Positions 34,136 to 40,930 of a DNA stretch of 64,000 bases are shown here, in pieces. Numbering within the stretch: position 1 is the stretch's first letter; the number at the start of each line of letters is the position of its first letter. The translations under genes were made by a program, and so were the position numbers. The stretch is from Actinomycetota bacterium (lineage in GTDB: Bacteria > Actinomycetota > UBA4738 > HRBIN12), in assembly GCA_035697485.1 (NCBI GenBank), contig DASSCU010000017.1, positions 124,001 through 188,000 of the forward strand. Reading direction: 5' to 3'. Below the pieces are notes generated by a model. That model saw only the letters and a list, made by a program, of their open reading frames with translations, was not told the origin of the DNA and searched no databases.

Positions 34136-35059
34136 TCAGGTGGGTCCCGTCGTCGCTCCTGCGCCGCCGACGGGGCCCGCGAGGGCCGCACGGAGCCGTT
34201 GCACGGGACCGCGCAGACCGTTGACCTCGGCGAGCTCGTTCGCGACCGCGTCGTCGCGATCGCCGTTCCACACCTCGAGCGGAGCATCCGACTTGATCGG
34301 CACGAGGCGACGCATCGCATCGAGGTACTCGGCGGCGTCAAGCAAGCGGGAACGCAGTGCCGGTGAACCCTTCAACGGGCCGGCTGCCGGACGGTCACTC
34401 GCCGCGTCGGCGAGCATCGCGTCGAGGTCGGGGTAGGCCTGCACGAGCGCGCGGGCGGTCTTCTCGCCCACCCCTCGCACGCCCGGCAACCCGTCCGACG
34501 GATCGCCTCGCAGGATCGCGAACTCCGCGTAGCGCGACGCCGGCACCCCGTAGGTCTTCAAGACCGTCTCCTCGTCGAACTCGCGGAGCTCGCTCACTCC
34601 TCTCAGGGTGTAGAGCAGTCGAACGTCGGGATCGTGCACGAGCTGCAGCAGGTCGCGGTCACCGCTGACGATCTCGTACCGGTCCGCTTCCCGGCCGCGG
34701 GCACACAACGCCCCGATCGCATCCTCGGCTTCCCAGTCGGGTGAGTGGGCCTGCGTCGCGCCGGTCGCTTCGAGCATTCCGCGAAGCAACACGAACTGAG
34801 GCGTGAGGTCCTCGGGCTCGGGCGGCCGGTCGGCCTTGTAACCCTCGTACAGCAGCGTGCGCGCCGTCGGTCGCCAGTCGTGGTCGTAGACGTGCACCAC
34901 CGAGTCGGGCCTGCGGGAAACGATCAGCCGCGTGACCATGCCGAGGTACCCGTGCACCGCTCCCATCGGCCGCCCGTCGGGCGCGCGCACGGAATCCTTC
35001 AGGGCGAAGTACGCGCGATAGGCGAGGCTCGAGACGTCCAGAAGCAATCGATGAACCAC
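34136..35059 (-). CDS. 5'-3' exonuclease (PolA N-terminal-like, stand-alone)
   Basis: A 307-aa nuclease of the FEN/PolI 5'-nuclease family. It begins HRLLLDVSSLAYRAYFALKD. The acidic metal-binding cluster includes VVHVYDHD, SPDWEAEDAIGALC and EIVSGDRDLLQLV, followed by the helix-hairpin-helix GDPSDGLPGVRGVGEKTA. It removes RNA primers and flaps. There is no polymerase domain. The frame opens further upstream, but the GTG at 35059 precedes the conserved start and has TACGCT 7 nt away. Actinomycetes often carry such a separate exonuclease beside full-length PolA. Confidence 0.93.
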   Translation of the reverse strand: MVHRLLLDVSSLAYRAYFALKDSVRAPDGRPMGAVHGYLGMVTRLIVSRRPDSVVHVYDHDWRPTARTLLYEGYKADRPPEPEDLTPQFVLLRGMLEATGATQAHSPDWEAEDAIGALCARGREADRYEIVSGDRDLLQLVHDPDVRLLYTLRGVSELREFDEETVLKTYGVPASRYAEFAILRGDPSDGLPGVRGVGEKTARALVQAYPDLDAMLADAASDRPAAGPLKGSPALRSRLLDAAEYLDAMRRLVPIKSDAPLEVWNGDRDDAVANELAEVNGLRGPVQRLRAALAGPVGGAGATTGPT

Positions 35060-35066
35060 TTTGGCC

Positions 35067-35072
35067 AGCGTA
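35067..35072 (-). promoter_or_regulatory. -10 box of the exonuclease gene (TACGCT)
   Basis: Minus-strand TACGCT, 7 nt before the GTG at 35059. Confidence 0.55.
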
Positions 35073-35179
35073 GCCGGTCTGCTCCCGAGGCTCCGGGTGG
35101 CCTGCTCTCCGCACGTAGGCTCTCTCGAACGCACAAGCCTCTGCCCCGGACGGTTCCCGTTACGCAGCCCGAAAGCCCC

Positions 35180-35607
35180 CTACGGTGGGGGGAAGTCGCC
35201 CAATTGTTGCAGCAGTCCGTATCGGTCAACCAGGTTCCAACGCTCCGCGAACTTCCCGTTCTCGAAACGGACGATGGACATCGACGCCACATCTACTTGC
35301 CTGTCGGAGGGACGCCCCCGAACTCCCCGGTGTGGGGTCCTCGACCTCGAACATGTGCGATGACGTAGTCCCCGTCCGCGAGTACGTGTACCTCATCGAT
35401 GGCGAGGTCTGTCAGAGCGGAGCGGAGAGCCAGGATCTCCTGTCGGAAGTTCTCGACGCCCAGGGCCTGGCTGGTCTCGCCAGTGCCCACCACGTTGTGG
35501 TTGATGAAGTCGGGAGCCACCAACTGATCCATGAGCTCGAGGTCGCCTCCGACGATGACCTCGTGGATCATGCGACGCAACATCGCCTTGTTCTCTTCTG
35601 GTGACAT
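35180..35607 (-). pseudogene. SnoaL-like (NTF2-fold) protein with a frameshift
   Basis: From ATG 35607 the frame reads a SnoaL/polyketide-cyclase-like protein: MIHEVIVGGDLELMDQLVAP, DFINHNVVGTGETSQALG, then HVRGRGPHTGEFGGVPPTG, and it meets TAG near 35290. The adjacent frame picks up without a gap as DVASMSIVRFENGKFAERWN and LVDRYGLLQQLGDF before TAG at 35180-35182. The spliced product (about 142 aa) is the normal family length. The 428-bp span is not a multiple of three. Either the gene is inactive or a base is wrong in the sequence here. Confidence 0.75.
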
Positions 35608-35693
35608 GGGGAGCATTCTCAGGGAGGCTCGTCCGGCCATACCACGCACTTGGTTCGCGACGCGAACTCGAGACGTCGAGGAGGAGCCTGAGG
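35608..35693. other. Short gap, nothing recognised
   Basis: Sequence between the frameshifted SnoaL-like gene and the GNAT stop; the frame is continuous with the SnoaL one, but no start, hairpin or box is convincing. Confidence 0.3.
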
Positions 35694-36284
35694 TCACGTG
35701 GCGACAGTACCTCGGTCTCGATGTCGCGTGCCGCCGGCCCGCCGGTCGTGTCCGGCCGAGAATGGCTTCAGCCAGACCCTGAGCTCATCGACGAGGTGTC
35801 GGCCCGGGACGTCCGGGTCGCTCCATCCGCCGAGGTACGGCCCGCCCTGATCTGCGTATCCGAGCGAGCGGTACAGAGCGCGGGCGGCGGCGAATGACTC
35901 GCTCGTCGCGGCGTCGAGGATCACGCCGGCGGCGCCCGCTTCTCTCGCGACGTCCTCGAGCGTGAGCATCAGTGCCCTTCCTGCTCCCTGACGGCGGTGC
36001 GGGACCTCGACGTGGAGGTCGGTCACCAGGGCGTACCCGCGTGACTCCATCAATTCCTCGGGGCTCGAGTCGTCGTGGAAGCCGAGGCCCACGAAGCCCA
36101 CGGCGACCCCGTCGCGCCATGCGATCAGCTCAGTGAAGCCGGTCCCGCGCTCGTGGTCGTCGAGGCGTCGGCGGTGTTGCTCCGGGGTCCGCGAAGCGAT
36201 CCCGGAGATGATGCCTGGGAGGTCGGCCTCGCTGGTCGGCCTGACAACGATCCCCCCAGCCCGCGTCTCCCGGTCGTGTCTCAC
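35694..36284 (-). CDS. GNAT-family N-acetyltransferase
   Basis: A 196-aa acetyltransferase. Motif A is LVTDLHVEVPHRRQGAGRALM (R-x-x-G-x-G/A acetyl-CoA loop near residue 108), preceded by AWRDGVAVGFVGLGFHDD and followed by VILDAATSESFAAARALYRSLGY. The start is taken at GTG 36284, which has TACCCT 6 nt upstream; the open frame continues further without support. The last 25 residues are Arg/Gly-rich and may be non-conserved. The substrate is unknown. Confidence 0.85.
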   Translation of the reverse strand: MRHDRETRAGGIVVRPTSEADLPGIISGIASRTPEQHRRRLDDHERGTGFTELIAWRDGVAVGFVGLGFHDDSSPEELMESRGYALVTDLHVEVPHRRQGAGRALMLTLEDVAREAGAAGVILDAATSESFAAARALYRSLGYADQGGPYLGGWSDPDVPGRHLVDELRVWLKPFSAGHDRRAGGTRHRDRGTVAT

Positions 36285-36290
36285 GGTGAG

Positions 36291-36296
36291 AGGGTA
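36291..36296 (-). promoter_or_regulatory. -10 box of the GNAT gene (TACCCT)
   Basis: Minus-strand TACCCT, 6 nt before the GTG at 36284. It sets the start inside a longer frame. Confidence 0.5.
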
Positions 36297-36366
36297 GCGA
36301 GATGCTCGCGAGCGATGGTGCGTCCCCCGGCGTCGGGAGGATGGGGAGTTCCTCCGCCACCTGTGG

Positions 36367-36888
36367 TCACGTGCCCGGCGTATCGGTGGTGTCCGGCCAG
36401 GGGAGGTCGAACGCGTCGAGGAGGTTGTCGAGATCGCCCGGGGAGTGCCCGCATTCGGTGAAGTACCGGGCAAGCTCGCTTCGGTGCTGCGTTCCATGGC
36501 TCATGATGTGGGCGACCACGAGCCACCGTGGCCTCATGAAGCGAGAATCAGTGCCCCAGGGCTCGGCCAGCGCTTCGTCGTCGAGCGACTCGACGAACCT
36601 ACGGAGCCGCACGTCCTCCTCGAGGCAGAACGCGTGCAGGGCGCTGAGGTCCTCGAGGGTGAACCCATGGTCCCACACGTACGTCTCGCCCACGTCGTTG
36701 CCGATGCAGAACTCGCGCCAGCTCCAGTCGACGTCGACGAGATGACGGATGGTCTGAAAGGCGCTCCCGTGGTCGAGCACACCTTCCTTCCGGAGCTCGT
36801 CGTCGGATAGATCGGCGGCGGTCGTCAGGATCCGATCGTTCGCCCAGGCGTGGTAGCGAACGAAGGCCACCAGGGAGTTGCCATCCAT
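36367..36888 (-). CDS. DinB-family protein
   Basis: A 173-aa four-helix-bundle protein of the DinB/YfiT superfamily: FVRYHAWANDRILTTAADLSDDEL, FQTIRHLVDVDWSWRE, and VVAHIMSHGTQHRSELARYFTECGHSPGDLD. The metal-binding His triad is present (His in RHLVD, and HIMSHGTQHR). Members use bacillithiol or mycothiol, or act as metal-dependent hydrolases. The ATG at 36888 is preceded by GGTGGA and by TAGGGT 7 nt away; the frame extends 16 codons upstream without support. Confidence 0.9.
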   Translation of the reverse strand: MDGNSLVAFVRYHAWANDRILTTAADLSDDELRKEGVLDHGSAFQTIRHLVDVDWSWREFCIGNDVGETYVWDHGFTLEDLSALHAFCLEEDVRLRRFVESLDDEALAEPWGTDSRFMRPRWLVVAHIMSHGTQHRSELARYFTECGHSPGDLDNLLDAFDLPWPDTTDTPGT

Positions 36889-36895
36889 TCCACCA

Positions 36896-36901
36896 ACCCT
36901 A
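36896..36901 (-). promoter_or_regulatory. -10 box of the DinB gene (TAGGGT)
   Basis: Minus-strand TAGGGT, 7 nt before the ATG at 36888. Confidence 0.5.
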
Positions 36902-37040
36902 GCGGCGCCGTCGCCCGGCGTCGTCCGAGGTCTCACGATGAAGCTCGGTACACGGATAGCACCACGAGACGTCGGGCAGGAGATTGGCCGGCGGGGTCAG
37001 TCCTCCTCCTGGTCGAGTCACGTCGTTGGGATCGTCGCGC

Positions 37041-37946
37041 TCAGATGCGATCGATCGACCGGACGTCGGAGCGCGGTCCGAACTTCGGTGCCTCGATGCC
37101 GGCCGCCTCGAGGAGCATCTGCACCCGTCCACGTTGGCCTGCGTACGGCGCGAGCAGCTCCAGCATGCGCGCGTCGTCGCCACGCGGTTCCCGAGCCAAC
37201 GCCCACGTCACGACGTTGGGGAGGTGGTAGTCGCCGACCGAGACGGCGTCGGCGTCGCCGAGCGCGAGGCGCGCCACCTCGGCCGCGGTCCAGGGTCCGA
37301 TACCCGGGAACGTCTCGAGGTGTTCGCGCGCGGTCGAGGGTGGAACCGCAACGAGGGCGTCGATCTGCACCGCCCGGCGACAGAGCCCGATCAGGCGTTC
37401 GGCCCGGCGGCGCTCGACGCCGAACGGATGGAGGCGGAACGACGGGAGGCTCGCGACCGCGTCTGGATCGGGCGGCATCACGAGATCGGCCGGCCCCGGA
37501 GCAGGCGCGCCGAGCGAGAGGGCGAGTCGCCGGTAGGCGCGTCGGGCCTGGAGCCCGGTCACCTTCTGCTCCAGCACGGCGGGGATCAGCGCCTCGCTCG
37601 GGTGCGCGGTTCGAGTGAGTCGCACGCCCCGCAGGCGACGGTGCAGGTCCGCGACCAGCGGGTGATGCGCGCGGAACGCCTGATCGTCGTCGAGGAGTCC
37701 CGACCAGCCGGGCGCCTGCTCGAGGGCGGCGTCGGCGCCGGGACCCCAGGCTTCCGCGATCAGGCGGTCGCCCTGCCTCGTGAGGTGGAGCGTGGCGGGT
37801 CCCTCAGGCATACGCGTCGCTCGCCAGACCTCGTCTTCTCCCACCCGCATCGTCGGGTCGCCGGTGCCACGCCGAAGGGGCATCATCGTGCGACGCAGGT
37901 CCAAGGGCCGGGTGATCGGGAAGGCTCGGATCAACGCGGTCGGCAC
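37041..37946 (-). CDS. DNA-3-methyladenine glycosylase-like (AlkA/HhH-GPD)
   Basis: A 301-aa base-excision glycosylase. An N-terminal AlkA_N-like region (TLHLTRQGDRLIAEAWGPG) leads to the HhH-GPD domain: PAVLEQKVTGLQARRAYRRL, then FPGIGPWTAAEVARLALGDADAV with the catalytic Asp after the hairpin (about residue 240), and LLAPYAGQRGRVQMLL. It lacks a C-terminal 4Fe-4S Cys cluster, which places it with AlkA rather than MutY/Nth. It excises alkylated purines. The GTG start is 6 nt from TAGGCT. Confidence 0.9.
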   Translation of the reverse strand: MPTALIRAFPITRPLDLRRTMMPLRRGTGDPTMRVGEDEVWRATRMPEGPATLHLTRQGDRLIAEAWGPGADAALEQAPGWSGLLDDDQAFRAHHPLVADLHRRLRGVRLTRTAHPSEALIPAVLEQKVTGLQARRAYRRLALSLGAPAPGPADLVMPPDPDAVASLPSFRLHPFGVERRRAERLIGLCRRAVQIDALVAVPPSTAREHLETFPGIGPWTAAEVARLALGDADAVSVGDYHLPNVVTWALAREPRGDDARMLELLAPYAGQRGRVQMLLEAAGIEAPKFGPRSDVRSIDRI

Positions 37947-37952
37947 GGCCGC

Positions 37953-37958
37953 AGCCTA
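37953..37958 (-). promoter_or_regulatory. -10 box of the glycosylase gene (TAGGCT)
   Basis: Minus-strand TAGGCT, 6 nt before the GTG at 37946. Confidence 0.55.
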
Positions 37959-38017
37959 GCCGGGACGCGTCGAGCACGCCTCCCTCGACACGCGGGTGGA
38001 TCGGCTCGCGGGTGCCG

Positions 38018-38023
38018 TACGCT
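38018..38023 (+). promoter_or_regulatory. -10 box of rlmN (TACGCT)
   Basis: TACGCT, 6 nt before the ATG at 38030. It supports that start over the GTG at 38012. Confidence 0.55.
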
Positions 38024-38029
38024 CGGCGG

Positions 38030-39079
38030 ATGACCGTCTATGACCTGACGATCGATGGATTGACCGAGCGTCTCACCGCGTGGGGCGAGCCGGCGTTCCG
38101 AGGCGCGCAGGTGTACTCCCAGCTGTGGAAGCGGGCCGCACGGTACGACGAGATGACCGATGTCTCGCCCGCGCTCCGGGAGCGCCTGGCCGCCGAGCTT
38201 CCGCTCCTCGTCGAGGTGCTCGACGAGCGCACCGCCGACCGCGGCGCGACGAGGAAGGCGCTGCTTCGCCTCGGTGCCGCCGGGCACGTGATCGAGGCGG
38301 TGCTGATGGGCTACCGCGACCGGGTGACCGTGTGCGTCTCGTCGCAGGTGGGGTGTGCGATGGGTTGCGGGTTCTGCGCGACCGGGCAGATGGGCCTGGA
38401 GTCGAACCTCACCGCCGGCGAGATCGCGGCGCAGGTCGTGTGGGCCCGGCGTGAGGCTGCTCATCTTCCCGACTCGACCCCGCAGCGGCTCACGAACGTG
38501 GTGTTCATGGGCATGGGCGAACCGATGGCGAACTATCGGCCGGTGCGCAACGCCGTCGCGCGGCTGATGGAGCCGCGTGGCATGCGGCTCGGCGCTCGCC
38601 ACATCACGGTGTCGACGGTAGGGCTCGTGCCGGGGATCGAGCGTCTGGGCATGGACCACCCGCAGGTGGGCCTCGCGGTGAGCCTGCATGCGGCGGACGA
38701 CGAGCTCCGGAACGAGCTCGTACCGCCCAACCGCCTATATCCGCTCGCGCAGCTGGAAGCCGCGATCGCAGCGTGGCGCGATCGCACGCGTCGCCGGCCG
38801 TCGATCGAGTGGGCGATGATCGGCGGCGTCAACGATGCCGACGAACAGGCCGGTAAGCTCGCGTCGATCGCGTACCGGTTGCGCGCCCACGTGAACCTGA
38901 TCCCCTTGAACCCGACCCCTGGCTGGCCGAGTCGCCCGAGCGGACCGCGACGCATCGAGTCGTTCGTGCGCGTGCTGGATGCCGGCGGTGTGAACGTCAC
39001 CGTGCGCGACACGCGCGGTCGGCGCATCGACGCGGCCTGCGGTCAGCTCCGCCTGGAACACGCGAACCGGCCGGGCTGA
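38030..39079 (+). CDS. rlmN: 23S rRNA/tRNA adenine-C2 methyltransferase RlmN
   Basis: A 349-aa radical-SAM methyltransferase that methylates A2503 of 23S rRNA and A37 of some tRNAs. The cluster motif is GCAMGCGFCATG (C-x3-C-x2-C, near residues 107-118). Others are VFMGMGEPMANYRPV, SLHAADDELRNELVP and VNLIPLNPTPG. The second catalytic Cys, which is methylated by a two-SAM mechanism, is in GRRIDAACGQL near residue 339. The N-terminal RlmN_N domain (PAFRGAQVYSQLW) is complete. The start is at ATG 38030. Confidence 0.96.
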   Translation: MTVYDLTIDGLTERLTAWGEPAFRGAQVYSQLWKRAARYDEMTDVSPALRERLAAELPLLVEVLDERTADRGATRKALLRLGAAGHVIEAVLMGYRDRVTVCVSSQVGCAMGCGFCATGQMGLESNLTAGEIAAQVVWARREAAHLPDSTPQRLTNVVFMGMGEPMANYRPVRNAVARLMEPRGMRLGARHITVSTVGLVPGIERLGMDHPQVGLAVSLHAADDELRNELVPPNRLYPLAQLEAAIAAWRDRTRRRPSIEWAMIGGVNDADEQAGKLASIAYRLRAHVNLIPLNPTPGWPSRPSGPRRIESFVRVLDAGGVNVTVRDTRGRRIDAACGQLRLEHANRPG

Positions 39080-39104
39080 CCGACCGACCTTCGGGAAGGA
39101 GAAC

Positions 39105-39148
39105 GGAACGGCGACGGGCCGCGCCCGCATGGGGCCCGTCGCCGTTCC
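39105..39148. terminator. Bidirectional terminator hairpin between rlmN and the acidic protein gene
   Basis: A perfect 16-bp inverted repeat (GGAACGGCGACGGGCC and its complement) around a 12-nt loop, midway between two convergent stops (39079 and 39159). Confidence 0.85.
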
Positions 39149-39158
39149 CGGATCGGCC

Positions 39159-39827
39159 TCAGTGGTGGCCGTTCCCCTGGGAACCGCCGTCGTGGGGGTT
39201 CCCGTGCCCGCCGGCACCGCCGAGCCCCTTGCCGTGACCCGAGGTGCTGGCGTCCTTCTCGGCCTTGCGCGCGTCCTTGGCCGCTTGCTGCTCGGCCTTG
39301 CGCGCGTCCTTGGCCGCTTGCTGCTCGGCCTTCCACTCCTCGTGCGCCCCGTGGCGCTCGCGGTTGTCGGCGAGCCGCTGGAGAGCGTTGAGCAGACCCG
39401 GCGCTTGCGGATTCTTCAGGCAGTTCGCGAGGACGTGCTCGATCGCGTTGTCGAGACCGTGCGCCTCCCTCGCCTCGCCGTCCTCCTCGATCGTTCCTTC
39501 GGATGAGTCGATGCCGGCCGCGTCGAGGCATGCTGCCTCCCGCTCGGCGGCTTCGTCATCGCCCTCCTCCGCATGCTCACCCGCGTCGGTCTCTCCCTCG
39601 GAGTCGTCACCGTCGTCCGACTCGCATCCGTCACCCTCGTCGGTGGTCCCGTCACCCTCGTCGGTGGTCCCGTCGTCGCAACCCTCTCCGTCATCGGTGA
39701 CGACGACGTCGTCACGCTCACCGTCTGCTCTTCCGAACGAGCCGGGTCCTGCAAGACTCACGGAGGCCAGGAGCGCGAGCACGATCACGGACAGAAGCAG
39801 GGTGAGGAACCGCTTGGACACGTTCAT
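39159..39827 (-). CDS. Secreted acidic low-complexity protein with short tandem repeats
   Basis: A 222-aa exported protein. The signal peptide is residues 1-26 (MNVSKRFLTLLLSVIVLALL, cleavage after VSLAG). Next comes an Asp/Glu/Gly-rich stretch with two TTDEGDG units, a helical part (IEHVLANCLKNPQAPGLLNALQRL), then two copies of AEQQAAKDARK, and a Gly/His-rich tail. The repeats are also exact at DNA level (33-bp units at 39258-39290 and 39291-39323; 21-bp units at 39628-39648 and 39649-39669). The acidic part could bind Ca2+ and the His-rich tail could bind metals. No family is recognised. It is an orphan gene behind the rlmN terminator. Confidence 0.8.
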   Translation of the reverse strand: MNVSKRFLTLLLSVIVLALLASVSLAGPGSFGRADGERDDVVVTDDGEGCDDGTTDEGDGTTDEGDGCESDDGDDSEGETDAGEHAEEGDDEAAEREAACLDAAGIDSSEGTIEEDGEAREAHGLDNAIEHVLANCLKNPQAPGLLNALQRLADNRERHGAHEEWKAEQQAAKDARKAEQQAAKDARKAEKDASTSGHGKGLGGAGGHGNPHDGGSQGNGHH

Positions 39828-39877
39828 GGTCGGCGTATCGGCGTCTGCGTAGCCGGTCCTTGAGGACTACGTACGTA

Positions 39878-40930
39878 TCATCCGTTCGCGGGACGCGGCA
39901 GCAGAGTGACGGCCGCCGGCACGGACCCGAGTGCATCCTCGAAGAGGGCCTCGGCAGCCACCAGGTTGGCCTCGGCGCCGGAGTTCTCGCTCACCCGTCC
40001 CTCGTCCACGCCGTCGGCGACCCTGCCGGCTTCCCGGTCGTACACGGGTCGGCCGCTCCGGTCGACCTGGTCGAACCAGGAGCGAGCCAACATGGCGAGT
40101 TCAGACCACTCACCGTCGCCGATCCGCGAGAGGCGATCGAGGGAGAACACCGTGCACGCGACGTCGTAGGGGGTCACGCTCGGACGGTGGAAACCGCTTC
40201 GGACGATGGGAGCGAGCAACGCCTTCGCGCTCGCGCGCGCAACGTCGACCAGCGTCTCGTCGCCGAGCACCTGGCCCGCGTCGGCGAGCACCCCCTCCTG
40301 CACGTGCGCCCACAGATGCGGCTCGCCGCGTTCGTCGGGATTGTTCATGAGCACGTCGCCGACGCGCCGGTCGGCGATCTCCTCAGCCCAACGATGCAGG
40401 GCGGGGGCGATGCCAGGGATCGAGCCTTCCTCGAGCAGTCGGAGGCCCACGAGCACGTGCAGCGCACGGACGTCGGCCGGCGCCGGCAGGGTGACGGCAT
40501 GGTCGAGCCCCCGATGCATCGCCTCGAGCGCCCGCTGATCTCCGAACGTGAGCCACGCATGGCTGACGCCAAGCAAGGCCCGCGCGTGCCAGAAGTTCTC
40601 ACCCGTCGACGATGTCACGCCGTTCTCGTTGCGCGTGCCCGACCAGTCGTAGACGAAGTTCCACCAGCGACCGTCGTCGCCCTGCATCCACAGCACGAAC
40701 TCGAGCAGACCGCGGGCCCACCGTTTCACCTCGGAGTCATGGGTGCGCACCCAGACGTCGCAGAGCACGTCGAGCACGCGCGCCGCGTCGTCGACACAGG
40801 CGACACCCTCGAACCCCGATTCTTTGGCAACGACGAGCTCGCCCGCGGGGTCGGTGTACACGGCGAGCGCCAATGCACTTTGCCCGGCCGCCGGCAGCGG
40901 GCGGGTGAGCCGGGCGAGCTGCCTCAGCAC
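39878..40930 (-). CDS. Probable (alpha/alpha) helical-barrel protein linked to the GT4-GH130 gene
   Basis: A 350-aa soluble protein of regularly spaced helices without TM segments or signal peptide. Features suggest a carbohydrate-active helical barrel: VACVDDAARVLDVLCDVW, WWNFVYDWSGTRNENGVTSSTGENFWHARALLG and NSGAEANLVAAEALFEDALG. It is not assigned to a named glycoside hydrolase family. Its GTG start overlaps the stop of the GT4-GH130 gene by 7 nt, so it is translated from the same mRNA and probably acts on the same glycan. Confidence 0.7.
   Translation of the reverse strand: MLRQLARLTRPLPAAGQSALALAVYTDPAGELVVAKESGFEGVACVDDAARVLDVLCDVWVRTHDSEVKRWARGLLEFVLWMQGDDGRWWNFVYDWSGTRNENGVTSSTGENFWHARALLGVSHAWLTFGDQRALEAMHRGLDHAVTLPAPADVRALHVLVGLRLLEEGSIPGIAPALHRWAEEIADRRVGDVLMNNPDERGEPHLWAHVQEGVLADAGQVLGDETLVDVARASAKALLAPIVRSGFHRPSVTPYDVACTVFSLDRLSRIGDGEWSELAMLARSWFDQVDRSGRPVYDREAGRVADGVDEGRVSENSGAEANLVAAEALFEDALGSVPAAVTLLPRPANG

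Noticed and set aside
31878-34341. Long Ser/Ala-rich and Leu/Gly-rich minus-strand frames opposite the coiled-coil gene
   Set aside because: Direct mirror of the repeated Ala/Glu/Arg codons; no ribosome-binding site, no family signal.
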